NCBI RefSeq assembly: GCF_963576545.1
Contig: NC_083646.1
Span: forward strand, 15,911,961 to 15,975,960
DNA from: Limanda limanda
Taxonomy: Eukaryota > Chordata > Actinopteri > Pleuronectiformes > Pleuronectidae
DNA: 64,000 nt
Direction of reading: 5' to 3'
Shown here: positions 1 through 13,766 of the stretch, in pieces
Layout of the letters: every line of letters begins with the position of its first letter
Position numbering within the stretch: the first letter of the stretch is position 1
Notes under the pieces: model-generated
Seen by the model: the letters and a program-made list of their open reading frames with translations, nothing else
What the model was told of the DNA's origin: nothing
Databases searched by the model: none
Made by a program: the position numbers and the translations under genes

Positions 1-3000
1 CTTTTATAAGATTTGAGGATAACTATATTATCTATGGTTTAGAGATTTTCTTTTTTTAAGAAATGAGCTAAAACACTGCGGACAGGAACGGCACCATTTT
101 GCATTTTTGAAGCCAGACTCTGGGCAGTGTTGATTGGGGGAAGGACCTGTGAGGTCTCGCTGCTTGAACATAGATCAGTGTGACACCTAATATGACAGAA
201 TCCCTCTTTCAGAAAAATTAATACAACCTGTACGTTCACTTTTAAGCTGGTCCATAACATGTCCATTTATGAACTATACTGCAGGCAGTCATTTCTTCCA
301 TCATAAACGGCCTTAACTTACAACTCCCAAATTATGACAAGACTTCGACATCCCCATCACAAAGACCCGGTTTAGCTAAGCTAAGCTAACTGGCTTTAGC
401 TTGTTGCCTCATTCCACAAGCACGATGTTTGTTTGCATAACACTTCTTCTAAATGTACCTTTACAGTAGCATTAGCCTTTGCTAATGAAATCTGGCACAG
501 TCCTCTGTCCTTACCACCTGTTCCCCCCTACCCCTGTGAGCCATATTGCTTTTACTGTTACCTATCCCCCTGTAGGTGACTAAGTCAGTGAGACTGACTG
601 ACTTGGCTACAAATTGGTCTCTGGGCTGTAAGAGTCTCGCCTCTTGCCTGGAGAGAGAGAGAGAGAGAGAGCAACTGTCAGTGTCATGTTCTGGTCTTTC
701 ACGACCTTCAAACCTAATTAGAGGGAGGAGAGAGCTATTTCTCTTCCTCTCACTCCATGGCTTTTCCATTTAATGCTGTGCCTGGACCACAGAGCACTGG
801 GGGATTATGCTGTCGTGTCATGTAGGCCGAGCCCTTGGATCTGTATGCATTCAGATATGAACTCTTTAATATTTTATTCCACGGATCGGGCGGCTCGTCC
901 TTACCAGAAGAATACCTCCATGCAGACTCCTGTCAGACAAGATAACAACAGAATAATTCATGCCCCTGTTTTCCCTATATTCATCTGTCTCACATCTGTT
1001 TCTTTTTTAAGCCTTTTATCAATTGCACTCCTGCAATTTCCCATCCTGTCCTCCCCGTCTTTTAACGCCCTCTCACCTTTCTCTCCCACCGTCTGCATCT
1101 GTAACCCATCGCGCAAAACTTTCTCCCCTCTCTCCCTTTATCACCTCTCCCTCCTCTTTCCTTTGCAGCTCTCTTGTCCTTTTTCTCTTCTCTGGCAGCC
1201 TCTCACCTGTTCTATGTCGGGGATGAGAAAGACTGGTGGAGGTGGGAGTCTCTCTGACAGTTGCCGGAGTGTGTGTGTGTGCGGCTTGGGGAACTCGCCT
1301 GGCCCCTCGTCAGCTGTCTGCTGTGCTGTGTGACCGGGGTGACGGGGTCAAGACATGCTTTGCAGAGAGACGTGTTTTTGATGTTGTGGTGTCACTTAGA
1401 GTGGGGAGAGCGGTGCCCGGGGGGTTGGTGGTGATGGTGGTGGGGGCACCTTCCCACCACCAGGCAGCCTGCTCGGCACCTGTCGCAGCATCACATCAGA
1501 AATCAGCGGAGCACTTCAATTTAGTGATGACGATGTGGCAGAAATCAATTATACTGGAATCGTAAGGGAGATTAGTTTTGTGTTGTCGCTGTTGTTTCAA
1601 GAGGCGCTGCTTCATTTTTTTCCCGTTTGGTTGTGGAGTGATGGAAGAGGCAGATATGAAGAAAGGATAAAAACAAAAAAAAACACAAAAGGAAAGTCAC
1701 ACTCTCCAAGGTGCGACAACTGGATTGTGTCTCTATGCATATGTGTTGTTATTCACAGAGTTCATTGATGCACTGTGGGAATTCTAACTCCATGTTTGAT
1801 GTTAATCTGCTGGAACTAGTAGGAAAACAGGAAAACACTGGAGCGTGTTGAATATTGCATTGAGTCTGACATGTGTCTCTGAAGTGGCAACAACTAACTG
1901 TAATTACCATGAAGGGCTAAATGTGCGCTTGCATAATAGATGGAGGAGAAGCCAGTTACGTGGAACTCTTATCATTGCTGCCCGGTTGCTGCTTTTCCTC
2001 CCCTCTTGTAAATTTATTCACAAGGGAAATGGCCCGTCTTAATGTCAGTGGGAGGAGGACATCCGCTGTGACAGTCCTTTGCTGTCCAGGCGACTGCGGG
2101 AGAGCAAGAATATGTCCGCAAATTTATATACTGCTCACTGATTCTTATCTCGGTTTCAATTCTGCTCTTGTCAACGGGACTGTAATGGCCCTCACCGCTG
2201 GGGCCGCTTCAGATGCAGATTAAATGCACACGGACAAATGAGGAGGGTTCACACTATACAAACACATCGGATCCTGTTAGACAACGGCGTGGAGGCAGAG
2301 GACAATGCTCTCTGTGTGTCCCACACATGAATGCCTGGACGCAGCCCAGCCGTGAGCCAACACTGTGGATTGAGAGGGTGAGAGTCTCTGTCGTGTTCAG
2401 TGATTCGGACGCGGCCGAGGCTCAATATGGTGATTGGCTACCCCAACCTGCTTTTACCTTGTCAAACACGTCGACAGCTCCTGGCGTGCGGATGTGAAAG
2501 ATTACCCGCTCTCATGATGTGGAGTGATGAAAAGAAAAAAACTAGTTGAATATGAATAGCAGGTTGGTGAGGACACGGCTCTCAGTCTGACGATGCCTCA
2601 ACTCCTCACTGACATGCGTCATTAGGGGGGAAACAACAGGGGCTCCGCTCTAAATTTTATACATTTTTTTTTTAACTCTAAGACGTTGGGCCATTAAGAA
2701 ACAGCTATTTGTCACAATAAATTCAAATGAGATTAATCTGCATAGTTTTACGCGTAAAGGTCCTGATGATGTTTTTTCTCGTAACATCACTCCCTAGTGG
2801 CTCGTTGTGGCTGCGAGTGCATCGATGCGATGTTAATTCATTATCTTTATGATAATGTTGATAGCTATGACTGCAGCTAAGACATGGTTAAGAGTAAAAC
2901 TGGTTTCACTCACAAGGTTTGGCTGGTTTAAATGCAACAGATTCCACATAGGCCTTCTCTATCAGGCCGAGGTGTCAATTGAATAGTGCACCTTCATCCA

Positions 3001-3098
3001 TGTGCGAGACTGAGAGAGTGAAACACTCCCTCAGCTTCCTAATTGTCCATCCCGGTGCTCTGTAACACTTCTGTAATTAGCTGTGCAGCTTGAAAATG

Positions 3099-3099
<1 letters not shown>
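1..3099. other. Anonymous non-coding sequence
   Basis: No exon or domain-bearing reading frame could be supported. The stretch holds a short (GA)n run near 650-672, CT-rich sequence around 1020-1200 and a brief GT run near 1269-1282. The longest frame here (about 186 codons, 773-1333) is low-complexity Ser/Pro/Leu translation of CT-rich DNA with no recognisable domain. It is probably intergenic or intronic. Confidence 0.6.
651..672. repeat. (GA)n microsatellite
   Basis: An uninterrupted run of about ten GA dinucleotides is read directly from the sequence. It lies in otherwise unremarkable non-coding DNA. Confidence 0.9.

Positions 3100-3192
<93 letters not shown>
3100..3192. repeat. (CA)n microsatellite, about 46 units
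   Basis: A perfect CA/AC run of about 93 bp. It generates long poly-Thr/His and poly-Val/Cys shadow frames on the two strands, which are not genes. Its length and purity suggest a highly polymorphic locus. CA repeats of this length are common in teleost genomes. Confidence 0.97.
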
Positions 3193-3196
<4 letters not shown>

Positions 3197-6100
3197 GTAG
3201 TTCTATCTCTGTTAGGACTCTCTCTCGAATGCATTTCCCAGCCCCTTACGCTAACTATAACCTTTACAATTGCTAGACTCCCTTCCCATTGCCAGTATAG
3301 GAGGTTTTTTTGCCTTTCTGTTTTTTTTTCTTGTGCGTCATGTTTGCCGTCAGAAATGCACCAACAGCTGAGGTGCTCTCCCACTTTTCTGCCAAATACG
3401 CCCGTTCATGCAGTTGTCACATTAACATTACTGGCTATCAGAGCCGGAGACGATTAAAACCTGCATCTACTGCAGAGTCATTTGACTTGGGGGTGGGTGG
3501 CGATTGAATCCATTCCCATTCCGGACCAAAAACAGATTCTCGTTTGTTCGTTGACCAGTGGCAAGAGGCTTAATTCTTATTTTTACTCAAATTAAACTTG
3601 GCTTTAACTGGTCAGAAAGTCTCAGTAAGGTCTAGGCTCAAAATGGTCCTCACAAAAAAATGTTTAAAGGCACACACACGCACACATTCAGAGACAGTAA
3701 CATATACATAATACATATGCATGCTCACAAACAAATGCATAACCCAGTTTTTAGAAGAAAACTGACAAATACAAAAATAAATGAATTTTTTTTTCTGCTG
3801 ATGCAACAGTTTCTCAGGACCTGAACTGACTTTTACTTATTTCTCACCACCTGTTTTTTCTTTTTCTTTTTTTCTTGTTCTAAATAGTTCAGCGTTTTCT
3901 CACCTGCCTCTAAGCTTTCACGGTTCTGGCTCTTGGGCTTTGTGAAAGCTGCTGCTTAGAGATTGTTTGCAGCCGCCGACACTTCCAGCTCAGTTCCAGG
4001 GGAAAGGAAAAGCAATTCTATGCTTGCGCCACAGTGAATCCGTCTCTGTCAGTTCCGCTTCTCGATGCCCTCAAATCACACGCCCCCTCCCGCCAACACA
4101 CCCCACCCATCCACTCTCCCAGCAGCCATTGCTGTTCTGTGATCAGGGAGTGGGGAGAGCATCAGCCTGGGAGTGGAAATGAGGATGAGCTTTTACATGC
4201 TCCCTTACCGAGCTATCCTCCTTGATGTCATTCACTTCTGTTCCCTGGCACTTGCAATTTGCCGCTCCGCAATGAAACCATATACTTCACGCAGGAGCAG
4301 GCACAGCCTACAGTTGTAATATACCATTCCCTCTGTCTATCATGAGTCTGGTTGTCATTCTTTGAAATACACACTGGATTCAGCTTTACCTGTTATTGTT
4401 GTTTGAGACTACAATGTAAAATGTACTGTGTGATAGAAACTGGTTTGTATGATGTGCTTGTATTGAAGTCTGCTGTGTTTTCCCGTAACTTAAATATTAA
4501 AATTCATTTTTGGGCTGTATTAAGAAAGAACAGATTTAGGAGTATTTTGGCAAGGTGACAATTTCTCTGAACTATTAATACTTCTCCTGCATGTGACACA
4601 TTATATGAGAAGAAGTCTCCTAACACAGATCATGCCGGTCTCTCATCTGTAAGCTGTAGAGTCTCTGAGCTGCAGGGATTTCACATATCTTACAGTTACT
4701 CGTGCCAGGGAGTTGATGAGGAGACGTGCAGATGTGAGCTAGCGCGACAGTACCTGCAAGTTTATTTTTGAACCCCATTTGCACTGAAATCACTGCCTGA
4801 CACTCTCATTAAAGCACCTTAAACTACGCAGAACTGATTGCCGCACCGCAAATCTTCATCCCTCTAAGAACTGGAATCCTTTTACTGGAGTTTTATTTCC
4901 CATTTTATGCACAGACGTCTCCTATTTCCTTTGCCTGGCGTCTAAATTTGTTGCTTTGCCTTTGTGGAAAACAGTGACACATAATTTTTGAAAGTGATGA
5001 AGGCACACAGGATGATTGATGGCGGCATATTGGATGGGAAAATAACGTTCTGGACCGTTAATTTTACAGAGTCAAGGAAGCAGCCTCAGACTGTCAACAC
5101 AGGAAATGAGTAGGATTTATCTCTGGCCCAGTGTGTGTGTGGTGGCTCTCCTGCACTGGATGCATTCACGTGGACCCCTGTGATGGGTTTCAAAGGTTGC
5201 GTAGTACACATTGTCCCAGGTTGAAAACAAACAGAGATTTGAGATGACAGTATTATTACCAGCTGTAATTATTTGTGATAAACTGTTAGTGCGGCGAATA
5301 GGGACACGTAAAAATACACCAAACTCAAGTCAAGGTCCCGTTCTGCATTTCCCAACACAGCAGGGCAGGAGAGTCGAGGTCGACTGGGGCGACTTGTTCA
5401 GTCCAGTTGTCAGTCTGCCAACCCCCCCTCCTGATGATGTGACCCCCACCCACCCACCATCATCCTTTATTAACACAAACAGGTTTTAATGCTGTGCAGT
5501 GCAACACCAAAAGGTTTTGCAATAATAAAACACACATACAGACAGACATGTTATTTCAGATGCTTCATGTCGAGCTCAGTTTTTACGAGGTGACCCCAAC
5601 AATACTAATGTTAAAAAGGGAAAATAAGCAAATCACATCAGCAGGCAACTGATCTGGATTAATTTACACTGAGTTCAGTGGAATGAGCTACATCGTTACA
5701 TATTCTTTCACGCTGCTATAGACATTTTTCATCACGCTCTCTGCATTAAAGGAGATCAAATGCAAAAAACAAAGGAAAAATCATGTGAGGCTTGTTTGTG
5801 TTATTACCATTTTATAAATCTAATGTTGCCAAGAATGTAAGATACTTTAAATTTACCATTTTCTGTTCCTGTCCTCTGAACGCTGTGTTTTCCTGCCCTG
5901 GCGTGAGCTGCAGTCATTGCATGTCTGACAAACCAGCTCACTATCTACAGTAATTCAATTGTTATTACTTTCAAGGTCAGGGAACTTTTAATGAACTAAT
6001 TACATTACAGTTTGTGGAGTTACATGTTGTGTCAAAGAAGCAGTTTACAGTAGCACTTGTGCCACAGTCAAGTGAATCACTGGCTCTGAACTCATGAAAT

Positions 6101-6934
6101 CCCAGCCTGTGTCTTATTCAATATTGTTTGCCAAACACATCCGTTAAACCTCATCCTAAAAGTATTTTCTCCTTTTCAGTCTTTATCTCCCCTGCTTGTT
6201 CTTTTGCTTAAAAAAATAGTCAAACAGAATTATGTTAAAATTATTTTTACTTATTGAGCTCATAGCATTGTGATGGCAACTGAGAGAGGGGGCACCAAAG
6301 AGGTTGATCAATTCCCAAAAAAAACTAAGAAAAACATCAAACTATAATATCTCTTTGAAGGTGTCACAGACGCATCTTTTTCACATCCCAGTGGTTTGTT
6401 GTATTATTAAAAATATTTGGAAAATATATTTACCACGTGTTATTGATATTCTACAATCCAAATCTGCATAAGACATATGCAGCCCTGCAGGCTGTGGAGG
6501 TATCATAGCATCACTGTCAGGCATTTTCGACCATTTCAGATGTGTCTGGTCTCCATGAGAGCAGAACAGAACTGTATTTTCCCCCCATGACACTTCTGTC
6601 TCCTCTCACATAAGTCACTGTCAATGACCCCTGAGTCAGGAGAGAGGTGTGGGGGAATCATGCACCCTCTCACCGAGCTGCCCATAAATCTGGCTGTTAG
6701 GTGACAGCAGCAGTGTCTCCTCTGGGCGAGCTCCTGCTGGAACGACACCATCACGTTGTCGTTCGTCAGTCACACACTTCGTCTCCTGTGTTAAAAGACG
6801 CTGTTCATTCTGCTCTCACGTGAACACTTACTCGCACGCTTGGCAATGGAAGCTGCATCATTCAGATAACGTTCATACATCTCTTACTCATGTTGCATCG
6901 TACGGGACATGCAGCTGAAACAACATTTAAGGGG
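3193..6934. other. Anonymous non-coding sequence
   Basis: AT-rich, with short homopolymer runs and no supported gene or recognisable mobile element. Short frames of 60-120 codons occur at about the density expected by chance. Confidence 0.55.
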
Positions 6935-7270
6935 GTAAATCATAGACTGTGTGTAAAGATGGATGAAATGACAGCTCCTGTAAAGAGAAACCAAATAATC
7001 TTGATCACCCTCTACTGGCTGGTTGCAGTATTTGGTCTCAGGTCCTGTCTACTCCATGTTAGTGGATGGGACATCGAATCAATTTTTTACAAAAATGGCC
7101 TCTGTCATTACAGGTAGTTCTGATCTTACTGATGTATGTTCAAGTGCCCGTGTTCCTGATTGGCTTAACTGGGGTGAAACGTAATGATTGACAGCGGAGA
7201 CGGGTCGAGCTCATGTGTCGACAGGAGCTCGATACTGAGGCTCCAGACCACGAGCACTGCATCACAGACT
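6935..7270 (+). repeat. Degraded interspersed repeat (CATAGACTGT type)
   Basis: The block starts with CATAGACTGTGTGTAAAGAT at 6941. It continues with phrases that I recognise from a repeat very common in fish genomes: CTCTACTGGCTGGTTGCAG near 7010 and CCATGTTAGTGGATGGGAC near 7053. The class of this family is uncertain to me. The copy is diverged and has no coding capacity. The segment at 18560-19095 looks like another part of the same or a related family. This call rests on memory of the family, not on a search. Confidence 0.5.
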
Positions 7271-9639
7271 TCGTCTCCAGGAATAGTTTAGCTTCATAAA
7301 AATTGTTCACATTGGGAGGGAGTGCAGAAGTGTCGTCGATCTTTATATACAGTATCTAGGTTAATACACATGGAAAAAGGGGCAGATGTTGTTTTTATTT
7401 ATTTAATTCTGTCTTTCTATTTTACAAGAACATCTTTTGACATTGTAAATCAATCAAAAACAGAAATAACTGTAGATTTGGTATCTAAATGGTTTTAATT
7501 TTAGTTCTTTATCTCCTTCATGAAATTAATAATTTTATAGGAATAATTTAGATATTTATGTCCACTAGTGCCAATGTGACAATATCATTGAAAAGCAAAA
7601 AATCTGAGCATTCATGAACCGATTTATTCTGACAGCCAATGTTGCATCAGCTTTCAAATTATATCTCTGTAGAAAATGTACTTGGCTGTGTGGCTGCTCA
7701 CCTCTGAACATCCCTCAAACCCTTTTTAAATAGCCTCAACTCTGCGACTCTATTCGTGCACCAGTTGAGGAGCACAGCCACAGCATGTCAAATTATGAGC
7801 ATATGTTGAAGGCCAAAGAGTAGGACTGTTTTTGTTGTCAGGGTTCATACAGGCAGAGCATCTGGTACCTTTCTCTCGACAGACAACGTCTCCGGTCTGA
7901 TCCATCCGCTATTAACACCCTGCCAATCACACAGCCGCCTCGTTTCAGGGGGGAATATAAAGAGATGCTCCCGAACAGTTGCTTGTAGTCCGAGGGCTTG
8001 AACTCAATCTGTGCTGTAGGAAAGCGGTGCCTCCACAGCCGACCACGATAAAGAGACCATGTAGAGTCCTGGCAAAGTAGATTGCTGCAATGCTGCACTG
8101 TTATCCCCCAGGAGAGAGGGGTGAGCAACGGAAAGCAGCTATTATTACCACCTTGTTTGTAATTTCAGACAAGACATGACAGCAGAGTGGGAAGTGAGTG
8201 TGTCCATTATGCCCTTGGAAGAAAAGTGTGGCAGAAATCCTGCGAGAGCGCTTTGAAATCACAACAATGCCCGACAGTGTTGCAGGGGTATTTTGTTCAA
8301 TGGCGAAAGAGCTCTGCTATTTAACATATACATGCTCCTTAATTTACTTGAGATGGCAGAGTCACCACTGCTCGGGAGAAGTGAGGAAAGTATCACTTCA
8401 AGACAGCTACGAGTCTCCAAGAGCTGATGGCCTGTAACTGCCAAAAATAGTAAAGTAACAGTTTGATAATGGAGGCAGCCAATTAAATCACAGCTGCGAC
8501 TGACAGGTCTAGTCAGGAGGTTAAAGCACGATGCAGCATACTTGAATCAGATTAATGAACAGGTAAGCAGTAAAAATGTCAGGTTTTGAATTTACCAAGA
8601 CGAATTGATCATCATTTTGCAAAATTGGTTACAAGTTTAGATTAACTTAATTAACTTAACTTAACGTAATACAAACTTATTTACACTTTTAATGTGCTGT
8701 CTCTTAATGCATGAGATTGCTTATGGCTGAAAGACGTTTTCCAAGCCAGTATACCTTTGTCAGAGCAGACAATGTGTGGAAAACTGGAGTGAAGAGTTTT
8801 ATCTAAGCTGTTGACCTTTGCAGAGGGACTTCACACCATACAGTTGACCTTACTGAGATTACAGTAAGGTCAACCTGTCTCCTACTCAAACAGATAAGAA
8901 GATACTTGTGAGCTGAATCATTGGATGGTTTACAGATTTGCAATGAGAGAGATTATTGAACAGATAAGCAGGAAGGCAACACAGGTTTAATTTATAACCT
9001 GAATGTATAATGCATAAACACCATTTCAGCTTTTCTCTCTTTGACATGGTAAAATATCTGCTGTAATTTAAATTCTATATAGCTGGATACGAGAGAATGA
9101 AAAAACACAGTCAAACTCTGCAATTGTACTTGTCTGATTGAATTTTGTTCCATTTCCGTCCTGATGATTACGGCTCTAATGGTTTTAATGAAGCACCACG
9201 TGGTGCTATGTGCCACCAACAGGGGAGCTTTTAGCTTTATTCAAGAATCAACTCTCAACTGTTAAATGCTCTTTAGTATTAAAAAAATTAATCTTTAGGG
9301 AAATTAGAAATCATTCTTTCTCTTTAGCCCAACTAACAAGATAATCATTTATTTTGATCACAGAGGTTTAATTGGCCATTCATGTGAAAAAGATTTAATT
9401 TCCTTTGGCAAAAATGGTTTGGGTTCGAAATGTGGGTTTAAACATACAGAATGCACTGAGGGAGGCAGTGTATTGTATTGGAAAAAGAAAGTGCCATGGT
9501 AGATCTGTACAACTGAAACCACCATTAAACATGTTGTGCTTAAAATCACAAAGATATTGGGTTATTGATCTATTCAGTGCAGAAGACAGTATACAACAAC
9601 ATGAACGACAACATTTATTGAATTAATTTTTGTTATGCC
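7271..9639. other. Anonymous non-coding sequence
   Basis: No supported gene. The phrase AAGGTCAAC(C) and its complement appear around 8812-8875 as a small inverted repeat (GTTGACCTT ... AAGGTCAAC). Nothing else stands out. Confidence 0.5.
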
Positions 9640-9990
9640 CTCACTCCGGCTGCGGCCAGTGTTTGAATGTATAATGTTTTCATATTATCCATCCGATACA
9701 TTCAAGGGAATCTTTTTTAATTTAATACAAATGTTCACTGTACTCGCGGATGAACTTTGATTTTAGTTTGTTTGAAGGTCAAGGTGACTGTGACCTCACA
9801 AATCCCCCTTTTTTGCCACTTCAAGAGTATTCTTTGAGATTTGGCAAAAAAGTTAGCTTAGACTGACAGACTAACTAACTCATTCGATTTGGCCGGTCAA
9901 TAGTCACGATAACCTCACGTTTTTTTGTGAATTAAATATCCAGAAACACCTTGAGGAACCCAAACTGCACTGGTTGGTGGAGGCAGACAA
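9640..9990 (+). repeat. Degraded interspersed repeat (GGTCAAGGTGACTGTGACCT type)
   Basis: This block contains AAGGTCAAGGTGACTGTGAC, then TTTGAGATTTGGCA, CGATTTGGCCGGTCAA and ACACCTTGAGGAA. These phrases resemble a widespread fish repeat in which 'aaggtcaaggtcactgtgacctcac' alternates with 'cttgagggaatttcttcaaatttggcac'. A second degraded copy lies at 51090-51330 in the same orientation. The class is unknown to me. The AGGTCA...TGACCT halves form an imperfect inverted pair. Confidence 0.45.
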
Positions 9991-11629
9991 CTGCAGGGCA
10001 GTAACTGTAGTTACTATTTACAAATAACTTAAATTAAAAAAATGTGTAATTTACTTGAAAAATGAATTGTAGTCATGTTCATTTTAGTCAGGTTGTGTTC
10101 ATTATGGGTGTGGAAGCTTTAGCTGGAGTCGGATGTTTAATGATTCAGGACATTGTTTTGTTATTTCACCTCATAAATTTTTATATAATTAACCTTGCAC
10201 CATCCTCATACAAGTTTAACAGTGCAGCTGACAGCATGATGTAGTGGATATGTGGCCAGGCCTTAACAAATGGAGAGATAATTAAAAAGGCATAGATCTC
10301 CAACCAGGGTCTTCTATAATGACTCTTCAAAGACATAAACAACTCTCGTTATGACTGCGCCAACAAAGTCTCCATCAAGATCAGGGTGTAATTAACAGGA
10401 ACAGCATAAATGTTCAAATCCATTGATCCTCCGCTTTTACCACCCACAGCTGGCTGTGCTCGTGGGCCCTGAGGACTCACGCCATTACTCTCTTAATATT
10501 AGTGATTGTGCAGCTCTGTGAGCAAAATCTTTAACACATCAAAGCAGTGGCAGAAATGAGAGTGAGGGTCAGGCTTCAAACAAACTAAGGTTTAGGGAAA
10601 CTTCCTGGGTAAAAAAAATGTTATCAAACACACAAAACCCAGCTCCTTTGTTTTTCCATTGAAGCTGAAGTCCTGGGTTTGATGTCTCTGCACCATCTGC
10701 TCTGCTGATGCTGTGGGATAAAAGTCTGTCCATCTGTTGAATCTCAGTTTCCTCATCCTCCAGCAGTCTGGTTCAGGGTGTTCAGGTTTCGAGTAGCCAG
10801 GTGTTCTGAGTCCTTCTAAAAGATGAGCAGCTCCATGTATGGACTACATACACTCTACATCACCTGAATTCCTACATCCTCACTTTACTCTTCAGTGTAA
10901 CGCAAACGCAACGCTGGTTTAACCAAGTGTGCAAAAATATATTGACCTGGTGAAGAAAGTGGGATAGAAATACAGGATTTATTCCCTTCGTTTTCTGACA
11001 GCAATCAGGATCTGATTTCTCTGCAGCAAATGGAGCAGATGGAGAGATGAGGAGGTAGAGCGATTTTGGCTCAGCTGCTCGGAGAAGCTTACTCGAAAGG
11101 AGTTTTTTTAAACCTGTTATGGAAATGGGAGAGTGGTCTTGTGGGAAAAAGAGAGCGAGAGACTGACATCCCTTGTTATCTTGTCTGGTATCGAAGCCTT
11201 GTCCTCGGCTACAATCGAGCGATGATGTATGACTCAAGATGACCCGTCTTAAAGACCCTCATATAACAGACCATGGAGAAGAGGCTGGGTTATGTTTTAA
11301 GCTGTGATACTCAAGGTCTGACTCTTTGAACTTTACTAGACATCTATTATTTGGCTGCATCAGTGTAATTGACATGTCGGTTGTGTTGGAATATATTTTA
11401 TTTGGAAGAGGTTAGCGTTCAAACTCTGAAATCATTGTTACAACAAATATTCACTTTTTGAGAAACATCCTTTATCAGAAATGATTGTGCTGTCAGAGGG
11501 ATTTTACAGTTTTTGCATATATTTCAATAAAGTAAATGCTTATTTGTCATATAAAAGTTAAAGTTAAAACCTGCATAAACTTATCTAACTTGGATCTGGA
11601 GACCAAGGGCATGTTCACGCATATGCAAA
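9991..11629. other. Anonymous non-coding sequence
   Basis: No supported gene or mobile element. The 121-codon minus-strand frame at 10872-11237 shows no domain, and its composition is that of random translation. Confidence 0.5.
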
Positions 11630-11878
11630 TGGTAAATGGATTTGTATAGCGCTTTTCTAGTCTGATGATGACCACTCAAAGCTCTTTACAGAACAGTTTC
11701 ACATTCACCCATTCATACAGTGCATCTACTTGCAGCACTTTGTAAACCAATGGGGGGCCATTCAGGGTTCAGCATCTTGCCCAAGGACACTTCGGCATGC
11801 AGATGGTTCAGACTGGGGATCGAACCGCCGACCTTCAGGTTGGAGGACGACCACTCTACCCCTCAGCCACAGCCGATC
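11630..11878 (-). mobile_element. tRNA-derived SINE fragment
   Basis: Read on the minus strand, the right end gives a pol III A-box-like stretch, TGGCTGAGGGGTAGAG (complement of 11854-11869). A B-box-like GGTTCGATCCC follows (complement of 11816-11826), then the spacer complementary to GCATCTTGCCCAAGGACACT. The left end (GGTAAATGGATTTGTATAGC) is the usual 3' region of this common fish repeat. The structure is that of a tRNA-derived SINE, and this is among the better preserved copies in the window. Others lie at 27490-27726, 33528-33740 and 40673-40847. It is not a functional tRNA gene: there is no cloverleaf with an acceptor stem. Confidence 0.7.
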
Positions 11879-13693
11879 AACGTTCACTGCAGTGAAGCCA
11901 AGCTGTGACTTGCCTCGCAAATGATTTATTTGCCCCCTCGCTCGCATGGATTGGTAGTGGACAAGAGGCGAAGGTTTGCCACTGAAACATTTGCATTTGT
12001 TACTGAGCCTGAACACTGGACTTTAACCTGCCATACTAGCGTGCCATAATAACGTGCCAGGCTAACATGCCATGCTAGCAATCAATACAACAGTTAAGTA
12101 AAGTACATGGGATATAAAATTCACAACTAGAAGAGCACACACCAGGTTCACCAGTTGACTCCGCCTCCTCTTTTGCATTAACGTAATTTGATTGGCTAGT
12201 GTCTGCAGAGTTCAGAACTATAACGCAGTTCAGCAGCATATGACGCCTCCACATTCAAAGTGAATGAGCAGCGTTCGGTTGAGGCCTCTAACGCATGTGA
12301 GTCCTAATCAGTCTTTTACTTTTTTAGTAAATCTGTGAGGGCAAAGTGTTTCCAGACATTTAAAGCAACATTGAAACACTCCTCCAACAGTTATGTATCT
12401 TTCTAGGTTTGCTTCCCCTTTTTAAAACATACCCAAGGACCCATGTCCCCTGCCTGCTGTAGCATCAGGAGGATCTGTGCCCACTTACTGTATTCTATCT
12501 CTATGTTACGTGCACATGGTTTATTACCGCAGGGCTGCTTGTCTGTAAGTGTTAACAAAACAGACTCTGAGCTTTCCCACATGACATAACAAAAGTGATC
12601 AGGGGGCTACATCTCAGTCACAGCATCTTGTTGGTCCGTAGCCCTTGTCCAGTTAGCTTCCCTTCGACCGCTGGAGGCTACGCAACAATCCTCCAACACC
12701 TGTCACAGGCAGGAAATTGTCCTTCACAGCAGCAGGGTGAGCAAGCAGCCCAGAGGTTTGAAACAATCTCACAAGTCTAATGATTTTATTTATAGCCTTA
12801 ATACAAAGATGGGTTCTTCCTCACAGTCTGATCCCCGGGGCTTATGGGGTCGAGCGACGGTGTCGTAAAATGATCTGGCAAATGACATTTACAGAGACAA
12901 TGACCCATGGCCCTAAAACTACACAACGTGCATCAAAGGGACCTTTGCTCTGCAACGTGCCCATGAAAGTACTGTTTAAATGGTGAAACTCGAGTAAGCG
13001 TGTGTGGTAACGTGTTTGTCTGTACACGTGTGTGTATTCTGAGCCTGTGCTCATCCTGCGTGACGGCCTACCTCTTTGTGATCCATGGAACATTACTTCA
13101 AGTGTGAAATGGTTTCCTTTTAAAGAGGATTCAACCAGATACCGGACAATGCAGCCGAACTCTCTTTTCAAAAAGCTTCCTGTGTGTTTCTTCCGGGCGA
13201 TTCCACACCCTGCTGTTCCCTTCAACCTAAACGCACAGAGTCATATCTTTCCCGACACACAGCAGGATGCAAAGGCTGAGAAATTTAATCCCGCAAAGAG
13301 GAAGAGGCTAGGATGAAAAAAAGAAATACAGATTACAATATGTCTCGCACTAAAATGAGAGAGACGTCAACCTGTCAGCGGTGTTCAGCCACTCTGTGTC
13401 TTTGGCCTTGGAGCCACTAACCCATAGCTGTATTTATTCATGCCTTCCATGCCTGACCCAGTGACTAATACCTTTCCTCTAACATGGTGGAGGCCTATGC
13501 ATGAGTCTGGGATCAATGGGAAATTTCGAAATTCTTCTCAATAATGTGTGTACTGTCACCGTGTAGTATATATGTGTCTGGCATGTAACACAGGTCAAAA
13601 TAAAGTTCCATCAGTCAAATAGAAGAACCTAATTAATGAGTTTGAAATGTATTATTTCACATACAAACATTAATTTATTACCTCTGCAGAGGA
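11879..13693. other. Anonymous sequence, possibly part of an old repeat at its left end
   Basis: The first few hundred bases (to about 12300) are richer in CpG and contain phrases reminiscent of fish interspersed repeats, for example CCGCCTCCTCTTTTGCATTA near 12161, but I cannot name the family. A 13-bp minisatellite lies inside. The two opposing frames at 12842-13225 and 13032-13316 are mutual shadows without domains. Confidence 0.4.
12028..12080. repeat. 13-bp minisatellite, four units
   Basis: Four imperfect copies of a unit near CGTGCCATACTAA, with the GCCA core at 12030, 12043, 12056 and 12069, an exact 13-bp spacing. Read directly from the sequence. Confidence 0.8.
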
Positions 13694-13746
13694 CAGGGTT
13701 TCCCCCAGAAAACTTGCTAAGCCTGGTGGTAGGGCTGCTAGAAGGC

Positions 13747-13766
13747 GGGGGGGGGGGGGGGGGGGG
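13747..13766. repeat. Poly-G run, 20 bases
   Basis: Twenty uninterrupted G residues just inside the left terminal repeat of the surrounding transposon. Runs this long can form G-quadruplexes and are prone to length error in sequencing. Confidence 0.95.

Noticed and set aside
773..1333. 186-codon plus-strand frame
   Set aside because: Ser/Pro/Leu-rich translation of CT-rich DNA; no domain, no splice or start context.
3031..3457. Overlapping frames of 117-124 codons on both strands
   Set aside because: They are translations of the (CA)n tract (poly Thr-His and poly Val-Cys) with short non-repetitive ends and no domain.
11816..11869. tRNA gene
   Set aside because: A- and B-box-like sequences are present, but there is no acceptor stem or cloverleaf and the same unit recurs. 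It is a SINE.
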